Of a stretch of 64,000 bases of DNA, positions 27,287-36,055 are shown piece after piece; positions within the stretch are counted from its first letter, which is position 1; every line of letters begins with the position of its first letter. Made by a program: the position numbers and the translations under genes. Source of the stretch: Oscillospiraceae bacterium (GTDB taxonomy: Bacteria; Bacillota; Clostridia; Oscillospirales; Oscillospiraceae); contig SVKX01000004.1 in the NCBI GenBank assembly GCA_015068225.1, positions 1 through 64,000 of the forward strand, written 5' to 3'. The notes below the pieces were generated by a model. That model was not told the origin of the DNA and did not search any database. It saw only the letters and a list, made by a program, of their open reading frames with translations.

Positions 27287-28705
27287 TCAATCAATATCAG
27301 AAAGAACTTCTTCCGGAGGCTGATCCAGAATTTCGGGATGGGCCAAGATCCGCTTGTAATGCTTGAAGAAGGCGGCATAGTAATAGCCATCCACAATGCG
27401 CTCGTCCAGACAGAATTTCACATCCACATATTTGCGCTGAACAACACTGCCATCTTCCTCAACTTCCAGCGCTCTGCGCTTGCAGCCGAAAGAGCCGAAT
27501 ACGGGCATATTACCGAAATCGTACAGGTGGTGGTAAATGGGCGGGATACCAAGAGATCCCATAGAAGTAAAGAAAAGACTTCCGTGGAAGGGACTGACCT
27601 CCAGCAGGAACTTGGGTAAAAGACCAAAATAGTCCATGGTGCGCAGCAGCCAGACCACAAATTTCAGGAACACGCCGGGGATCAGCATAAGAAAGCCTGC
27701 GGTGTTGTCAAAGTTGGAATCCAGTGGTGTGTTCTTCACATTCTCAACAGCCGCCTGCAGCTTGTAATATACATCTGCCGCGGTGTCCCTGGGATTCAGG
27801 TGCACCTTGATCACAGTGTCAGGGGAGTCAGAGCGCATTTCCTTTTTAATGGTCATGCAGTACTGGATGTCATCGCCACGGGAATAGACCTTCTGGCCCG
27901 CCAGAAAACGATTCAGGCCGGGATAACGGCATACAGCACGGACATAGCAGGCCAGCAGCACATGGGTAATGCCAAAGCTGGTCAGGCCCTCCTTGCGCTT
28001 CTGGCGGATATAACGGTCGATGTGCGTGATCTCCAATGCGTCCTCAAAAAAGTTTGTAGAGGTATTGCGGGTGACCATGATGTAGGGCGAGACCTGTGCC
28101 ATTGCGGGAAGGGTGCGGATTCTGCGGCCGTCGCTGCGGTCACCCCAGGTGGGATGGTATTCTCCACCGGGATGGATGCGAATGCCAAAGCAAAGCAGGA
28201 TGCAGCCGACGAACAGCATAACATCCGGCAGCAGATTCAGATGGATCAGCGGCAAGTACCAGCCGGAAAAAACACTGCATATGTAACCAATGGCTACCAG
28301 CGGCACAGCAAACAGCGGAACCAGAAGCCAGACATAGCGGAATCTGCCGCAGGTGATAACGGTATATGCCACACAGAAAAACAGAATGCAGGTGAAAAAC
28401 ATTCCCTGAATAAAGGGATTGCTTCCAATAATGCCATGGGGGCGGATGGCGTAATAGATTCCCATAAGGAAAACGGGGATCGCAGTTTTGTAGAATTGTT
28501 CTTTGCCGCTAAGCAGCACGATGAGCACATACAGCAAGGTGGCTGCTGTTGGCAGAACGATTTGACTCCACACTTCCAGTGATTCCCCTGACCCTTTCAA
28601 ACAGGCGATCACAATGCGGGCCACTGCCGAGCCGACCAGGCAAAGTGCCATCAGCCATGTCAGCGCGTTTTTCCGGCTGACATATAAATGTAATCTCTTT
28701 TCCAT
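27287..28705 (-). CDS. Membrane protein fused to an E2-like acyltransferase domain lacking the catalytic His
   Basis: Residues 1-190 contain about six hydrophobic segments. Residues about 200-470 resemble the catalytic domain of 2-oxoacid dehydrogenase E2 enzymes, including YVDVKFCLDERIVDGYYYA and the ending KRILAHPEIL. In active E2 proteins the motif is DHRxxDG; here Glu replaces the His, and no lipoyl domain is present, so normal acyl transfer is unlikely. The true role is unknown. No ribosome site is seen before ATG 28705, and a promoter at 28715-28743 would start the transcript almost at the ATG. It is followed by birA 9 bases on. Confidence 0.8.
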   Translation of the reverse strand: MEKRLHLYVSRKNALTWLMALCLVGSAVARIVIACLKGSGESLEVWSQIVLPTAATLLYVLIVLLSGKEQFYKTAIPVFLMGIYYAIRPHGIIGSNPFIQGMFFTCILFFCVAYTVITCGRFRYVWLLVPLFAVPLVAIGYICSVFSGWYLPLIHLNLLPDVMLFVGCILLCFGIRIHPGGEYHPTWGDRSDGRRIRTLPAMAQVSPYIMVTRNTSTNFFEDALEITHIDRYIRQKRKEGLTSFGITHVLLACYVRAVCRYPGLNRFLAGQKVYSRGDDIQYCMTIKKEMRSDSPDTVIKVHLNPRDTAADVYYKLQAAVENVKNTPLDSNFDNTAGFLMLIPGVFLKFVVWLLRTMDYFGLLPKFLLEVSPFHGSLFFTSMGSLGIPPIYHHLYDFGNMPVFGSFGCKRRALEVEEDGSVVQRKYVDVKFCLDERIVDGYYYAAFFKHYKRILAHPEILDQPPEEVLSDID

Positions 28706-28714
28706 AACAAGAAA

Positions 28715-28743
28715 AGTATATCAAAAAATATCGAAAATGGCAA
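28715..28743 (-). promoter_or_regulatory. Promoter very close to the membrane E2-like gene start
   Basis: On the minus strand TTGCCA and TATACT are 17 bases apart. Only 9 bases separate the -10 box from the ATG, suggesting a leader of about 0-4 bases. Confidence 0.5.
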
Positions 28744-28752
28744 TGCCTTAAT

Positions 28753-28783
28753 AAAAAAAAGCATCCCGACATTGTCGGGATGC
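28753..28783 (-). terminator. Intrinsic terminator after trmO
   Basis: GCATCCCGACA/TGTCGGGATGC is a perfect stem followed on the minus strand by a run of eight T. Confidence 0.88.
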
Positions 28784-28789
28784 GAAAAA

Positions 28790-29476
28790 TCACACTTTTT
28801 GGACAGAACAAACAGTCAAAACATTCTCTGTTACGGTAAAGCGGATGTCATAGCCTGCGAACTGCATGCCGTAGATTCTGCCCGGCTGATGCTGATAGGA
28901 TGGACGAGGGTCATGGGACAGTACGCCTATGGCAGCTTGCTGCTTTTCATGGGGCAAAAGCTGAAGCAGAGCCGTAGGGAAATTTACCTCCAGTAAAAAA
29001 TCACCGGCAGTATCCGTAAAACCGCCCAGCGCGTGGGGGTGGCAGTCACTGTAAGGAATATAGGGTTTGATGTCGAAAATCGGAGTTCCGTCCATCAGAT
29101 CCGCGCCGCCGATATGGATGACAGTGCCAAGTTTTTCCGTAACCTCTGTTCCCAAAAGCCGGACGCATGACAGTCCCAGAGAATTGGGCCGGAAGGGGGA
29201 GCGGGTAGCAAAGACACCCATTCTTGTGTTCCCACCCAGACGGGGCGGACGCACAGTGGGAGACCAGTCATCCCGCACAGCTTCAGAAAAATACCAGATC
29301 AGCCAAAGATGGGAAAAATCCTCAATTCCTCGCAGGGTATCCGGATTGCGAAATTCCGGCTCAAAAATAATGGTGGCGCGCAGCTCCTCCACAAGGCCGC
29401 TTTGACGGGGAATCCCAAACTTGGTGGGAAAATCGCTTTGAATACGGGCGATGGGACGAATGTTTATCTTATCCAT
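28790..29476 (-). CDS. trmO: tRNA (t6A37) N6-methyltransferase TrmO
   Basis: The TsaA/YaeB beta-barrel family is recognised by RPIARIQSDFPTKFGIPRQ at the N-terminus, the central RPPRLGGNTRMGVFATRSPF followed by RPNSLGLS, and DIKPYIPYSD. TrmO uses S-adenosylmethionine to methylate the t6A base in certain threonine tRNAs. At 228 residues it is full length. ATG 29476 has GGAGG 7 bases before it and overlaps the end of the permease gene, so it is probably the last gene of the metal importer operon; a functional link is not evident. Confidence 0.93.
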   Translation of the reverse strand: MDKINIRPIARIQSDFPTKFGIPRQSGLVEELRATIIFEPEFRNPDTLRGIEDFSHLWLIWYFSEAVRDDWSPTVRPPRLGGNTRMGVFATRSPFRPNSLGLSCVRLLGTEVTEKLGTVIHIGGADLMDGTPIFDIKPYIPYSDCHPHALGGFTDTAGDFLLEVNFPTALLQLLPHEKQQAAIGVLSHDPRPSYQHQPGRIYGMQFAGYDIRFTVTENVLTVCSVQKV

Positions 29477-29477
29477 A

Positions 29478-30317
29478 TCATGCCCTCCGCTTGCGGAAGC
29501 AAAAAGTGACCGCAAAGATCAATGCCAGAACCAGAGAAATCGCTGCACCTGCGGAAGCCCCCCAATAATAGGAGATCACAAGACCGCTGATGGATGCTGC
29601 CAGCGCAAAACCCACAGAGATCAAGTGATACTGCCGCAAATTTTTTGCCACATTTCTGGCAGCAGCGCCGGGGAGCACAAGCAAAGAATTGAGAATCAGC
29701 AGGCCTATACTGGAAATGGACAGGGTGACAACCAGCGCAATGGCAGTGGTGAAGACAGCCTGAGATAATTTCACAGGAATGCCCCGGGAGGAAGCCAGCT
29801 GCGGGTGGATGGCGGTTAACGTCATCCGGTTGGCAAAAAAGAACCAGAAGACAACCACAGCCACAAATACCAGTGCCAGCCCACCGATCTGCTCCGGTGT
29901 TACAGACAAAATGTCACCGATCAGGTAGGTGTTATATTTGGTGAAGCTTCCGCCGCCAAGGGTGGCAACGAATATGCCCAGAGCGACTGCCGCGCTGGAA
30001 AAGACGCCGATAAGGGTATCTGCAGCCTGATTGCTGCGGCTGCGAACATAGGAGAACAGCAGCGCAAACGCCACGCTGAATGCAACAGCTGCCCATGTAG
30101 GAGCGGCTACGCCGCAAATGCATCCAATGGCAATGCCTGTAAAAGCAGAATGGCCCAGTGCATCTGAAAAAAAGCTCATTTTTCCGGTAACAATCATGGT
30201 AGACATGAGACCAAACAGCGGTGCCATGATCAAAATAGCCAGAAAGGCATTCTTCATAAAATTCCAGTGCAGCATTTCAAGGGGAAGGGCATCACAAATG
30301 GCGTACCAGATATTCAT
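29478..30317 (-). CDS. znuB: Metal ABC transporter permease (ZnuB/MntB type)
   Basis: The 279-residue ABC-3 family membrane protein has eight or nine hydrophobic segments and the typical stretches MSTMIVTGKMSFFSDALGHS and ISSIGLLILNSLLVLPGAAA. It forms the membrane channel of a zinc or manganese importer with the two genes upstream. Its start overlaps the ATPase stop by four bases. Confidence 0.93.
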   Translation of the reverse strand: MNIWYAICDALPLEMLHWNFMKNAFLAILIMAPLFGLMSTMIVTGKMSFFSDALGHSAFTGIAIGCICGVAAPTWAAVAFSVAFALLFSYVRSRSNQAADTLIGVFSSAAVALGIFVATLGGGSFTKYNTYLIGDILSVTPEQIGGLALVFVAVVVFWFFFANRMTLTAIHPQLASSRGIPVKLSQAVFTTAIALVVTLSISSIGLLILNSLLVLPGAAARNVAKNLRQYHLISVGFALAASISGLVISYYWGASAGAAISLVLALIFAVTFCFRKRRA

Positions 30318-31069
30318 TCTGCCATCCCTCCTCTCAGGTGGAAGGTATTGCGGAATTCCTCCGAAGACAGCACCTCGTCAGGTGTGCCGGCGCACAGGAT
30401 CTGTCGGTCAATCAGGACAACTTGGTCTGCGTACCGGGGAAGCATGGAGAAATCGTGGGTTGTCATTAAGATGGAAAGATCGTAGGTGCGGCGGATCTCA
30501 TCCAGCATATCCATAAGTGTTGTCATGCCCTCTGCATCCACACCGGACAAAGGTTCATCCAGAATGAGAATATTTGGCAGAGGTTCCAGCGCCAAAGCCA
30601 GCAGCACCCGCTGCAGTTCACCGCCGGAAAGGGTGCCGATTCGCTTGTCAATCAGATCTGCACTGTGTACACGGTCTAAGTATTCCAAAATGGCTTGTCG
30701 CTTGCTGCGGGAAATGCCTGCAAAAGCAGGCCAACGGCCTTGACAGCAAACAAACAGATCTGCCACACTCACCGGATCGCCGGGGTCAAAGGAGGGGCTT
30801 TGGGGAACATAGCCGATCTTTGGTTTTCTGCCCCGTTGACCGGGAGCGGAAAAGGCGATGACTCCGTCATATTCCTGCTGTCCAAGGACAGCCTTGAGAA
30901 AGGTGCTTTTTCCGGCACCGTTAGGGCCGATCAGGGCAACCAGCTGTCCGCAATGGACATGAAGATTTACTCCGGAAAGGATCCGGTCGCTGCCAATTTT
31001 AACGCTCAGATCCTGCACACGCAGGCAGCAGGCGTCGCCGCAGGCATTGCCGTGAAAAGATGGTTTCAT
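30314..31069 (-). CDS. znuC: Metal ABC transporter ATP-binding protein
   Basis: A 251-residue ABC ATPase with Walker A GPNGAGKST, signature LSGGELQR, Walker B ILILDEP and the switch His in TTHDF. It powers the adjacent permease. It overlaps both neighbours by four bases (ATGA junctions), a tight operon znuA-znuC-znuB. Confidence 0.95.
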   Translation of the reverse strand: MKPSFHGNACGDACCLRVQDLSVKIGSDRILSGVNLHVHCGQLVALIGPNGAGKSTFLKAVLGQQEYDGVIAFSAPGQRGRKPKIGYVPQSPSFDPGDPVSVADLFVCCQGRWPAFAGISRSKRQAILEYLDRVHSADLIDKRIGTLSGGELQRVLLALALEPLPNILILDEPLSGVDAEGMTTLMDMLDEIRRTYDLSILMTTHDFSMLPRYADQVVLIDRQILCAGTPDEVLSSEEFRNTFHLRGGMAE

Positions 31070-31926
31070 CCCAAAGCCTCCCGAATGGTGTCAATGTTGT
31101 GATACATGGCGGCAAAATAGTCCTCTCCGGACATGGCCATGGACAGGGTATAAATGGCCGCTCCTGTCTCGGCAGAAAGAATATGTGCAGAGGCCACAGA
31201 GCCGTTTTCTTCCGTAAATACAGCCGGAACGTTATGATCCTCGGTAAGCTCAATCAGCTCTATCAGCTCCTGAGCAGAAGCCTCACTGCCGGATTCTTCT
31301 TCCACAGCGGCAAGGATCTCCAGTTCAAAGCAGTCTGCAAAATAGGAAAATCCATCATGGAATGTGATCAGCTCCCGGGAAGACAGCTGCCCAAGCTGAG
31401 TTCTTCCATAGTCCAGAAGTTCCTGAAGCTGATGGTTCAGCTTTGCGTGATTCGCATCAAAGATGTTTTTGTGCTGGGGATATCGTGCGGTCAGCCCTGC
31501 ACAGATATTTTCAGCCATTTTCATGGCGCTGACAGGGGATAGCCAGATGTGAGGATCAAGGTCATGGTGATGCCCCTCGTGGCTGTGGTCATGACAGACT
31601 TCCAGAAGGGAAACACCCCTAGAAGCGTCTAATGTATCCTTCCCGGTAATGGCATCGGCCATAAAATCCTCCAGACCGCCACCGGAGATGACAACGGTTT
31701 TTGCCCCCTCCAGAGCGCGGACCTGATCGACGGTCAAAGCGTAATCATGCAAACAGGAAACAGACTCTGTGACCAGTCGGGTTACAGTCAGATCTGTGCC
31801 TTCGCACAGCATAGCTGTAAACTGGTAAACAGGCAGGGTGGTGGCAGCAATATCATGGGTTTCCTGCTGACTGGCACAGCCGGACAGCAGCATCAAAATG
31901 CAAACAAGAAGTACAATTCGTTTCAT
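31066..31926 (-). CDS. znuA: Zinc-binding lipoprotein of the metal ABC importer
   Basis: The signal peptide ends in lipobox LLSGC at residue 17, so the protein is anchored outside the membrane. It belongs to the cluster A-I metal-binding proteins. Residues 112-121 form a His-rich loop (HDHSHEGHHH), followed by DPHIWLSP with a metal-ligand His, then TFHDGFSYFAD with another and EENGSVA with an acidic ligand. The His-rich loop favours zinc over manganese. The start ATG 31926 has a GAGG site. No clear Zur box was identified upstream. Confidence 0.92.
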   Translation of the reverse strand: MKRIVLLVCILMLLSGCASQQETHDIAATTLPVYQFTAMLCEGTDLTVTRLVTESVSCLHDYALTVDQVRALEGAKTVVISGGGLEDFMADAITGKDTLDASRGVSLLEVCHDHSHEGHHHDLDPHIWLSPVSAMKMAENICAGLTARYPQHKNIFDANHAKLNHQLQELLDYGRTQLGQLSSRELITFHDGFSYFADCFELEILAAVEEESGSEASAQELIELIELTEDHNVPAVFTEENGSVASAHILSAETGAAIYTLSMAMSGEDYFAAMYHNIDTIREALG

Positions 31927-31981
31927 ACTGTGATTTCCTCAAATTGAGATGGATCTGCATTTATCATAACACAGCTGTCAA

Positions 31982-32011
31982 GAAAAAGGAGACTGCACAG
32001 CAGTCTCCTTT
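31982..32011 (-). terminator. Intrinsic terminator before the zinc importer operon
   Basis: AAAGGAGACTG/CAGTCTCCTTT is a perfect stem with a 5-base loop; on the minus strand T residues follow. It ends the transcript of the small gene at 32026. Confidence 0.85.
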
Positions 32012-32025
32012 CATAGGTTGCAAGA

Positions 32026-32256
32026 TTAGTGAGTATCCAACCAGTCGTTTACCTTTGCCTTGGCCAGACGCAGAATATCCTCTGTGGGATAGGGGGATGC
32101 CTCGCCACCGCGAACATACAGGAAGTACAGTCCGGCAGGGGTCTGGAACAGGATCTCCTCATAGCCGGCAGGATCGCCGAAGCTGCTGTATGTATATTTC
32201 TTGATCAAGGTAGCGGTTTCTGTGTCGTATTCTTTCTTGCAGATAATCTTCTTCAT
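32026..32256 (-). CDS. Small conserved protein of unknown function
   Basis: The 76-residue protein begins MKKIICKKEYDTETATLIKK and contains LFQTPAGLYFLYVRGGEAS. This layout (an initial KKI-xx-xYDTxTA and a central FxTxxGxYFLY) is familiar from small Firmicute proteins often found in mobile elements; no function is known. AAAGGAG precedes the start, and a promoter (TTGATT-16-TATAAT, 32294-32321) and terminator bracket it, so it is a self-contained gene. Confidence 0.75.
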   Translation of the reverse strand: MKKIICKKEYDTETATLIKKYTYSSFGDPAGYEEILFQTPAGLYFLYVRGGEASPYPTEDILRLAKAKVNDWLDTH

Positions 32257-32293
32257 GGAAACTGTCTCCTTTCATTTGTATGCAACGGAGGTA

Positions 32294-32321
32294 ATTATAT
32301 TGATTTTTATTAAGAAATCAA
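32294..32321 (-). promoter_or_regulatory. Promoter for the 76-residue protein gene
   Basis: On the minus strand TTGATT and TATAAT are 16 bases apart. Confidence 0.6.
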
Positions 32322-32427
32322 GGGAATTTGGAATAAATTTAAAGGAAAGTATGTATTTTTGTTACCTGTAACAATTTATACAACCGATTGGACATTAAAA
32401 TCGTAAATATTTTCTACAATGGCGGAT

Positions 32428-33156
32428 CTAGCCGGGCGGTATCGTTCCGTCGTAGCAGTAGATATGGGCGTTTAAATCTGTTATATCAATTTCCAGCATA
32501 TTCCAGGATTCAACCGGACCGGGATAAAAAACGTGGTGCAGCTTTTCACAGCCGGTGAATAAATCAGGGCCTGCGGAAACAACGGAATAGGGGATGCAGA
32601 CAGATTCCAGCTTTACACAGCCGGAAAAAAGATCAGAGCCGAGGGTTATTACCGTTTCCGGTATCAGCAGACCCCGCAAAGAGGTGCATCCTGCAAATGC
32701 GGAGCTTCCGATATGCTCGATCCCGTCCGGAAGGATGATGGCACAAAAACCGTGGCAGTTATGGAAGCATCCGTCGGAGATGGCAGTGACCCGCTCGCCC
32801 GCAATTACAGACGGAACCTCAAGCTCCTCATTGCCAACATAGAGCGCCTCATCAAAGTAAAGCGTTCCGTTTACCACAGTAAACCAGGGCATGGCGGGGT
32901 CCGTCACAGCAACGGGCATGCGGAAGCATATAAACAGGGAAAGTCCAAGACCGAACAGTATCACAAGAATCAAAATGGGCGGCCAAATACGGCCTTTCTT
33001 TTCCGTTGATACAGGGGCAGATGCGTCAGTGGCAGGAACGACGTTAAAGGGTACTTCACTGACTGCAGGTGAAGGCGGCGTGCGGACACGGTGGCCGCAA
33101 TGACAGCAAAAATGGCTGCTGTCCGATATTTTTACTCCGCATTGGGTACAAAACAT
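32428..33156 (-). CDS. Zinc-ribbon membrane protein with leucine-rich (BspA-like) repeats
   Basis: Residues 1-22 form a zinc ribbon (FCTQCG, FCCHCGHR). One membrane helix follows after a linker (IWPPILILVILFGLGLSLFI, residues about 60-80). The C-terminal 150 residues contain about four BspA-type leucine-rich repeats (ISDGCFHNCHGFCAIILPDG, IGSSAFAGCTSL), so the sensor part should be outside the cell. The role is unknown; BspA repeats often bind proteins. ATG 33156 is 8 bases after AGAGG. Confidence 0.85.
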   Translation of the reverse strand: MFCTQCGVKISDSSHFCCHCGHRVRTPPSPAVSEVPFNVVPATDASAPVSTEKKGRIWPPILILVILFGLGLSLFICFRMPVAVTDPAMPWFTVVNGTLYFDEALYVGNEELEVPSVIAGERVTAISDGCFHNCHGFCAIILPDGIEHIGSSAFAGCTSLRGLLIPETVITLGSDLFSGCVKLESVCIPYSVVSAGPDLFTGCEKLHHVFYPGPVESWNMLEIDITDLNAHIYCYDGTIPPG

Positions 33157-33216
33157 GGCGATCACCTCTTTCTTATATTTATCATATCACAGCTTTTGAC
33201 AATATGCAACTGCCCC

Positions 33217-33245
33217 TTGTACAGCAGGAAAAGAAATGGTATGAT
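33217..33245 (+). promoter_or_regulatory. Promoter for the acetyltransferase-like gene
   Basis: TTGTAC and TATGAT are 17 bases apart, 21 bases before the GTG start. Confidence 0.55.
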
Positions 33246-33266
33246 ATTTGCAAAGGGGGCGAAAGT

Positions 33267-33905
33267 GTGAAGGATATTCCTGTGTTTACCACCGAGTACG
33301 GTGTGGCATCCCTGATTCTCAAGGAGATTTCCTATAGAAAAAGAGCCTATATCAAGATCCATTCCACTTGTGAGCCGGAGAAGCTGCTGGAGGAATGCGT
33401 GGCTTTTTGCCGGGCCTGCGGAGCGGAGTGGATCAGCGCTACGGGAGATACCTATCTGGAGCAATACCCACTAATCACAGAGATGTGGCTGATGACCTGC
33501 AATCGGGAGCGTATTGGGGAAACGGATGCGTGTCTTTTCCCAATGACGGAAAAGACAGTGGATAGATGGCTTCAGCTTTACAATCAGCGCATGGCGGATG
33601 TGCCCAATGCGGCATATCTTGACAGCAAGGACGGACAGGAGTTCCTTAAAAACGGGGATTGTTATTTTGTCCACCGAAATGGCAAGCTTCTTGGGATCGG
33701 CAAGGCAGCAGAGGATTACATCGACATTGTGATTGCTGCAGAGCCGGGAATGGGGGAGACTGTTGTGCAGGCGCTGTGCAGCGTTTTGACAGAAGATACT
33801 GTCCGCGTGGTGGTGGCAGGTGCCAATGGGCGGGCAGTGCGGCTTTACCAGCGGATGGGTTTTATTGCTGTCAGACAAACAGACAAATGGTTTCGAATTC
33901 TTTAG
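33267..33905 (+). CDS. GNAT-like acetyltransferase
   Basis: The 212-residue protein ends with a GNAT-type C-terminal half: VVAGANGRAVRLYQRMGFIAVRQTDKWFRI is the usual motif-B region (an asparagine and a Y-x-x-x-GF helix). The coenzyme A loop is less clear (EPGMGETVVQALC). The N-terminal part holds a cysteine pair in VAFCRACGAEW. The acceptor substrate is unknown. GTG 33267 has AAAGGGGG 7 bases before it; the longer frame from 33069 overlaps the divergent gene. Confidence 0.75.
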   Translation: MKDIPVFTTEYGVASLILKEISYRKRAYIKIHSTCEPEKLLEECVAFCRACGAEWISATGDTYLEQYPLITEMWLMTCNRERIGETDACLFPMTEKTVDRWLQLYNQRMADVPNAAYLDSKDGQEFLKNGDCYFVHRNGKLLGIGKAAEDYIDIVIAAEPGMGETVVQALCSVLTEDTVRVVVAGANGRAVRLYQRMGFIAVRQTDKWFRIL

Positions 33906-33953
33906 TGAGGGGAAATTTCTTATAAAAAAGCGACAGATGTAATGTAAAAATAC

Positions 33954-33982
33954 TTGACAAAGCATATCTGTCATGCTATAAT
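33954..33982 (+). promoter_or_regulatory. Strong promoter for the ylxM-ffh operon
   Basis: TTGACA and TATAAT are exactly 17 bases apart. A small leader hairpin (TCAAGC/GCTTGA) follows near 33993-34010. Confidence 0.8.
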
Positions 33983-34023
33983 GCCCCAGGTATCAAGCGG
34001 AAAAGCTTGACAGGGGGTGCCGG

Positions 34024-34368
34024 ATGAGCGCATTGGACATGATTTTGCTGTATGATTACTACGGCGATCTGCTGACACAGCGACAGAAAGAGTGCTTTGA
34101 AATGCGCTACAATCAGGACCTGTCCCTGGGAGAGATCGGTGAGATTCTAGGTATCAGCCGTCAAGGCGTTCATGATAATTTAAGCCGCACCGAGGCGCTG
34201 CTGCGAAATATGGAGGCGAAAACCGGCTGTGTCAGCCGGGATATGGCCTGCCGTAAGGCGGCGAAAACCATTCTGGATGCGGCACAGAAGCTGCAGGAGA
34301 ATCCCGATCCGGCTGTTTCTCAGCTGGCGAAGGCCATCATCTCCGCTGCAGAAGGGCTTGAGGAGTAA
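34024..34368 (+). CDS. ylxM: YlxM/p13-like DNA-binding protein
   Basis: The 114-residue UPF0122 protein has a sigma-70 region-4-like helix-turn-helix (LSLGEIGEILGISRQGVHDN, residues about 37-57) after the YDYYGDLLTQRQKECFEMRY helix. In Firmicutes the gene is almost always directly upstream of ffh, as here (3 bases away), and the protein is reported to modulate SRP GTPase activity. It shares the strong promoter at 33954. Confidence 0.93.
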   Translation: MSALDMILLYDYYGDLLTQRQKECFEMRYNQDLSLGEIGEILGISRQGVHDNLSRTEALLRNMEAKTGCVSRDMACRKAAKTILDAAQKLQENPDPAVSQLAKAIISAAEGLEE

Positions 34369-34371
34369 ACT

Positions 34372-35724
34372 ATGGCGTTTGAAGGCTTAACTGAAAAGAT
34401 TTCCGCAACCTTCAAAAGGCTTCGTGGCAAAGGTCGCCTGAAAGAGGCAGATGTGAAGGAAGCGATGCGGGAGATCCGCATGGCGCTCTTGGAAGCGGAT
34501 GTCAGCTATAAAGTGGTCAAGGACTTTACCAAGACCGTTACCGAGCGTTGTGTCGGTACAGATGTTCTGGAATCCCTGACCCCTGCCCAGATGATCGTAA
34601 AGATCGTCAATGAAGAGCTTACTCGGCTCATGGGCAGCGATGCAAAGCATATTACCATAAATCCCAAGGGCCCCACGGTCGTGATGCTGGTGGGCCTGCA
34701 GGGCGCGGGTAAAACCACCAACGGAAGTAAGCTTGCGGGCCTCATGAAGCGGCAGGGTAAAAACCCTCTGCTGGTAGCCTGCGATATTTACCGCCCCGCT
34801 GCTATCCAGCAGCTGAAGGTCTGCGGTGAAAAGCTGGGCATTCCGGTTTTTGAAAAAGGTCAAACAGACCCGGTTAAGATCGCTGCAGAAGCGGTGTCTT
34901 ATGCCCGTCAGCATGGTCATGATATGGTGTTTTTGGATACCGCCGGTCGGCTTCATGTAGATGAAGCGCTGATGGAGGAACTGAAGAATATCAAGTCCAC
35001 GGTCAAGCCGGATGAGATCATGCTTGTGGTGGATGCCATGACCGGTCAGGACGCGGTCAATGCTGCCCAGAGCTTCAACGAGTGGCTGGATATTGATTCC
35101 GTCATGCTCAGTAAGCTTGATGGCGATGCCAGAGGCGGTGCAGCCCTGTCTGTTCGTGCCATTACCGGTAAGCCTGTGAAGTTCGCCGGTATGGGCGAAA
35201 AGCTGGAGGACATTGAGGCCTTCCATCCGGACCGCATGGCTTCCCGGATCTTGGGCATGGGTGATGTGCTCAGCCTGATTGAAAAGGCCGAAAAGGCATA
35301 CGATGCCAAGAAGGCAGCAGAGCTTGAGGAAAAACTCAAGAGCAATAAGTTCACCCTTCAGGATTTCTACGACCAGATGGTGCAGATGAAGTCCATGGGC
35401 TCCATGCAGGATATTCTGGCTCAGATGCCCGGCGGCGCCGGAATGAAGAATATTCAGGTGGATGAAAAAGCTATGGCAAGGACAGAGGCCATTATCCTCT
35501 CCATGACGCCTAAGGAGCGGGAAAATCCCGACATCATCGCGGCCTCCCGTAAACGACGGATCGCTGCCGGTTCCGGCGTTCGGGTGGAGGATGTGAACCG
35601 GCTGCTGAAATCCTTTGAGCAGATGAGAAAGCTGATCCGTCAGTTCTCCGGCCCCGGTGCCGGCAAAAAAATGAAGCGTATGGGCCGTTTCGGCGGCTTT
35701 GGCGGGGGATTCCCCGGCTTCTAA
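34372..35724 (+). CDS. ffh: Signal recognition particle protein Ffh (SRP54)
   Basis: The 450-residue GTPase targets nascent membrane proteins to the translocon with SRP RNA (encoded at 60.4 kb) and FtsY. The N domain starts the protein; G motifs are GLQGAGKTTNGSKLA, DTAGRLHVDEAL and SKLDGDARGGAAL; the methionine-rich M domain covers residues about 320-430. The C-terminus ends in a Gly/Phe-rich tail. The start ATG is 3 bases after the ylxM stop. Confidence 0.98.
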   Translation: MAFEGLTEKISATFKRLRGKGRLKEADVKEAMREIRMALLEADVSYKVVKDFTKTVTERCVGTDVLESLTPAQMIVKIVNEELTRLMGSDAKHITINPKGPTVVMLVGLQGAGKTTNGSKLAGLMKRQGKNPLLVACDIYRPAAIQQLKVCGEKLGIPVFEKGQTDPVKIAAEAVSYARQHGHDMVFLDTAGRLHVDEALMEELKNIKSTVKPDEIMLVVDAMTGQDAVNAAQSFNEWLDIDSVMLSKLDGDARGGAALSVRAITGKPVKFAGMGEKLEDIEAFHPDRMASRILGMGDVLSLIEKAEKAYDAKKAAELEEKLKSNKFTLQDFYDQMVQMKSMGSMQDILAQMPGGAGMKNIQVDEKAMARTEAIILSMTPKERENPDIIAASRKRRIAAGSGVRVEDVNRLLKSFEQMRKLIRQFSGPGAGKKMKRMGRFGGFGGGFPGF

Positions 35725-35792
35725 AAAACGTTCGCTGAAAGCAAACTGCTTTGCGATATAGATTACGAAAGATTAATTTGGAGGTGAAACCC

Positions 35793-36032
35793 ATGGTTAA
35801 GATCAGACTGAGAAGAATGGGCGCGAAGAAGGCTCCTTTCTACCGTATTGTTGTTGCTGATTCCCGTTCCCCCCGTGATGGCCGCTGCATTGAAGAGATC
35901 GGCACTTACAATCCTCTGCTGGAGTCCGGCAATATCACTGTCGACGCTGAGAAGGCTCAGAACTGGATCAAGAACGGCGCACAGCCCACTGACACTGTTC
36001 GTGGTCTGCTGAAGAAAGCCGGCGTGCTGTAA
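35793..36032 (+). CDS. rpsP: Ribosomal protein S16
   Basis: The 79-residue protein has the S16 start [20 protein letters not shown] and [22 protein letters not shown] 35793 has GGAGGTG 9 bases upstream. It belongs to the small subunit and sits between ffh and khpA in the usual Firmicute order. Confidence 0.98.
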   Translation: MVKIRLRRMGAKKAPFYRIVVADSRSPRDGRCIEEIGTYNPLLESGNITVDAEKAQNWIKNGAQPTDTVRGLLKKAGVL

Positions 36033-36055
36033 TAACCCCAGAAGGAGTTAGCGCA

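Noticed and set aside
33069-33266. N-terminal extension of the acetyltransferase-like gene
   Set aside because: It overlaps the start of the divergent zinc-ribbon gene and the promoter at 33217; GTG 33267 has a good ribosome site.
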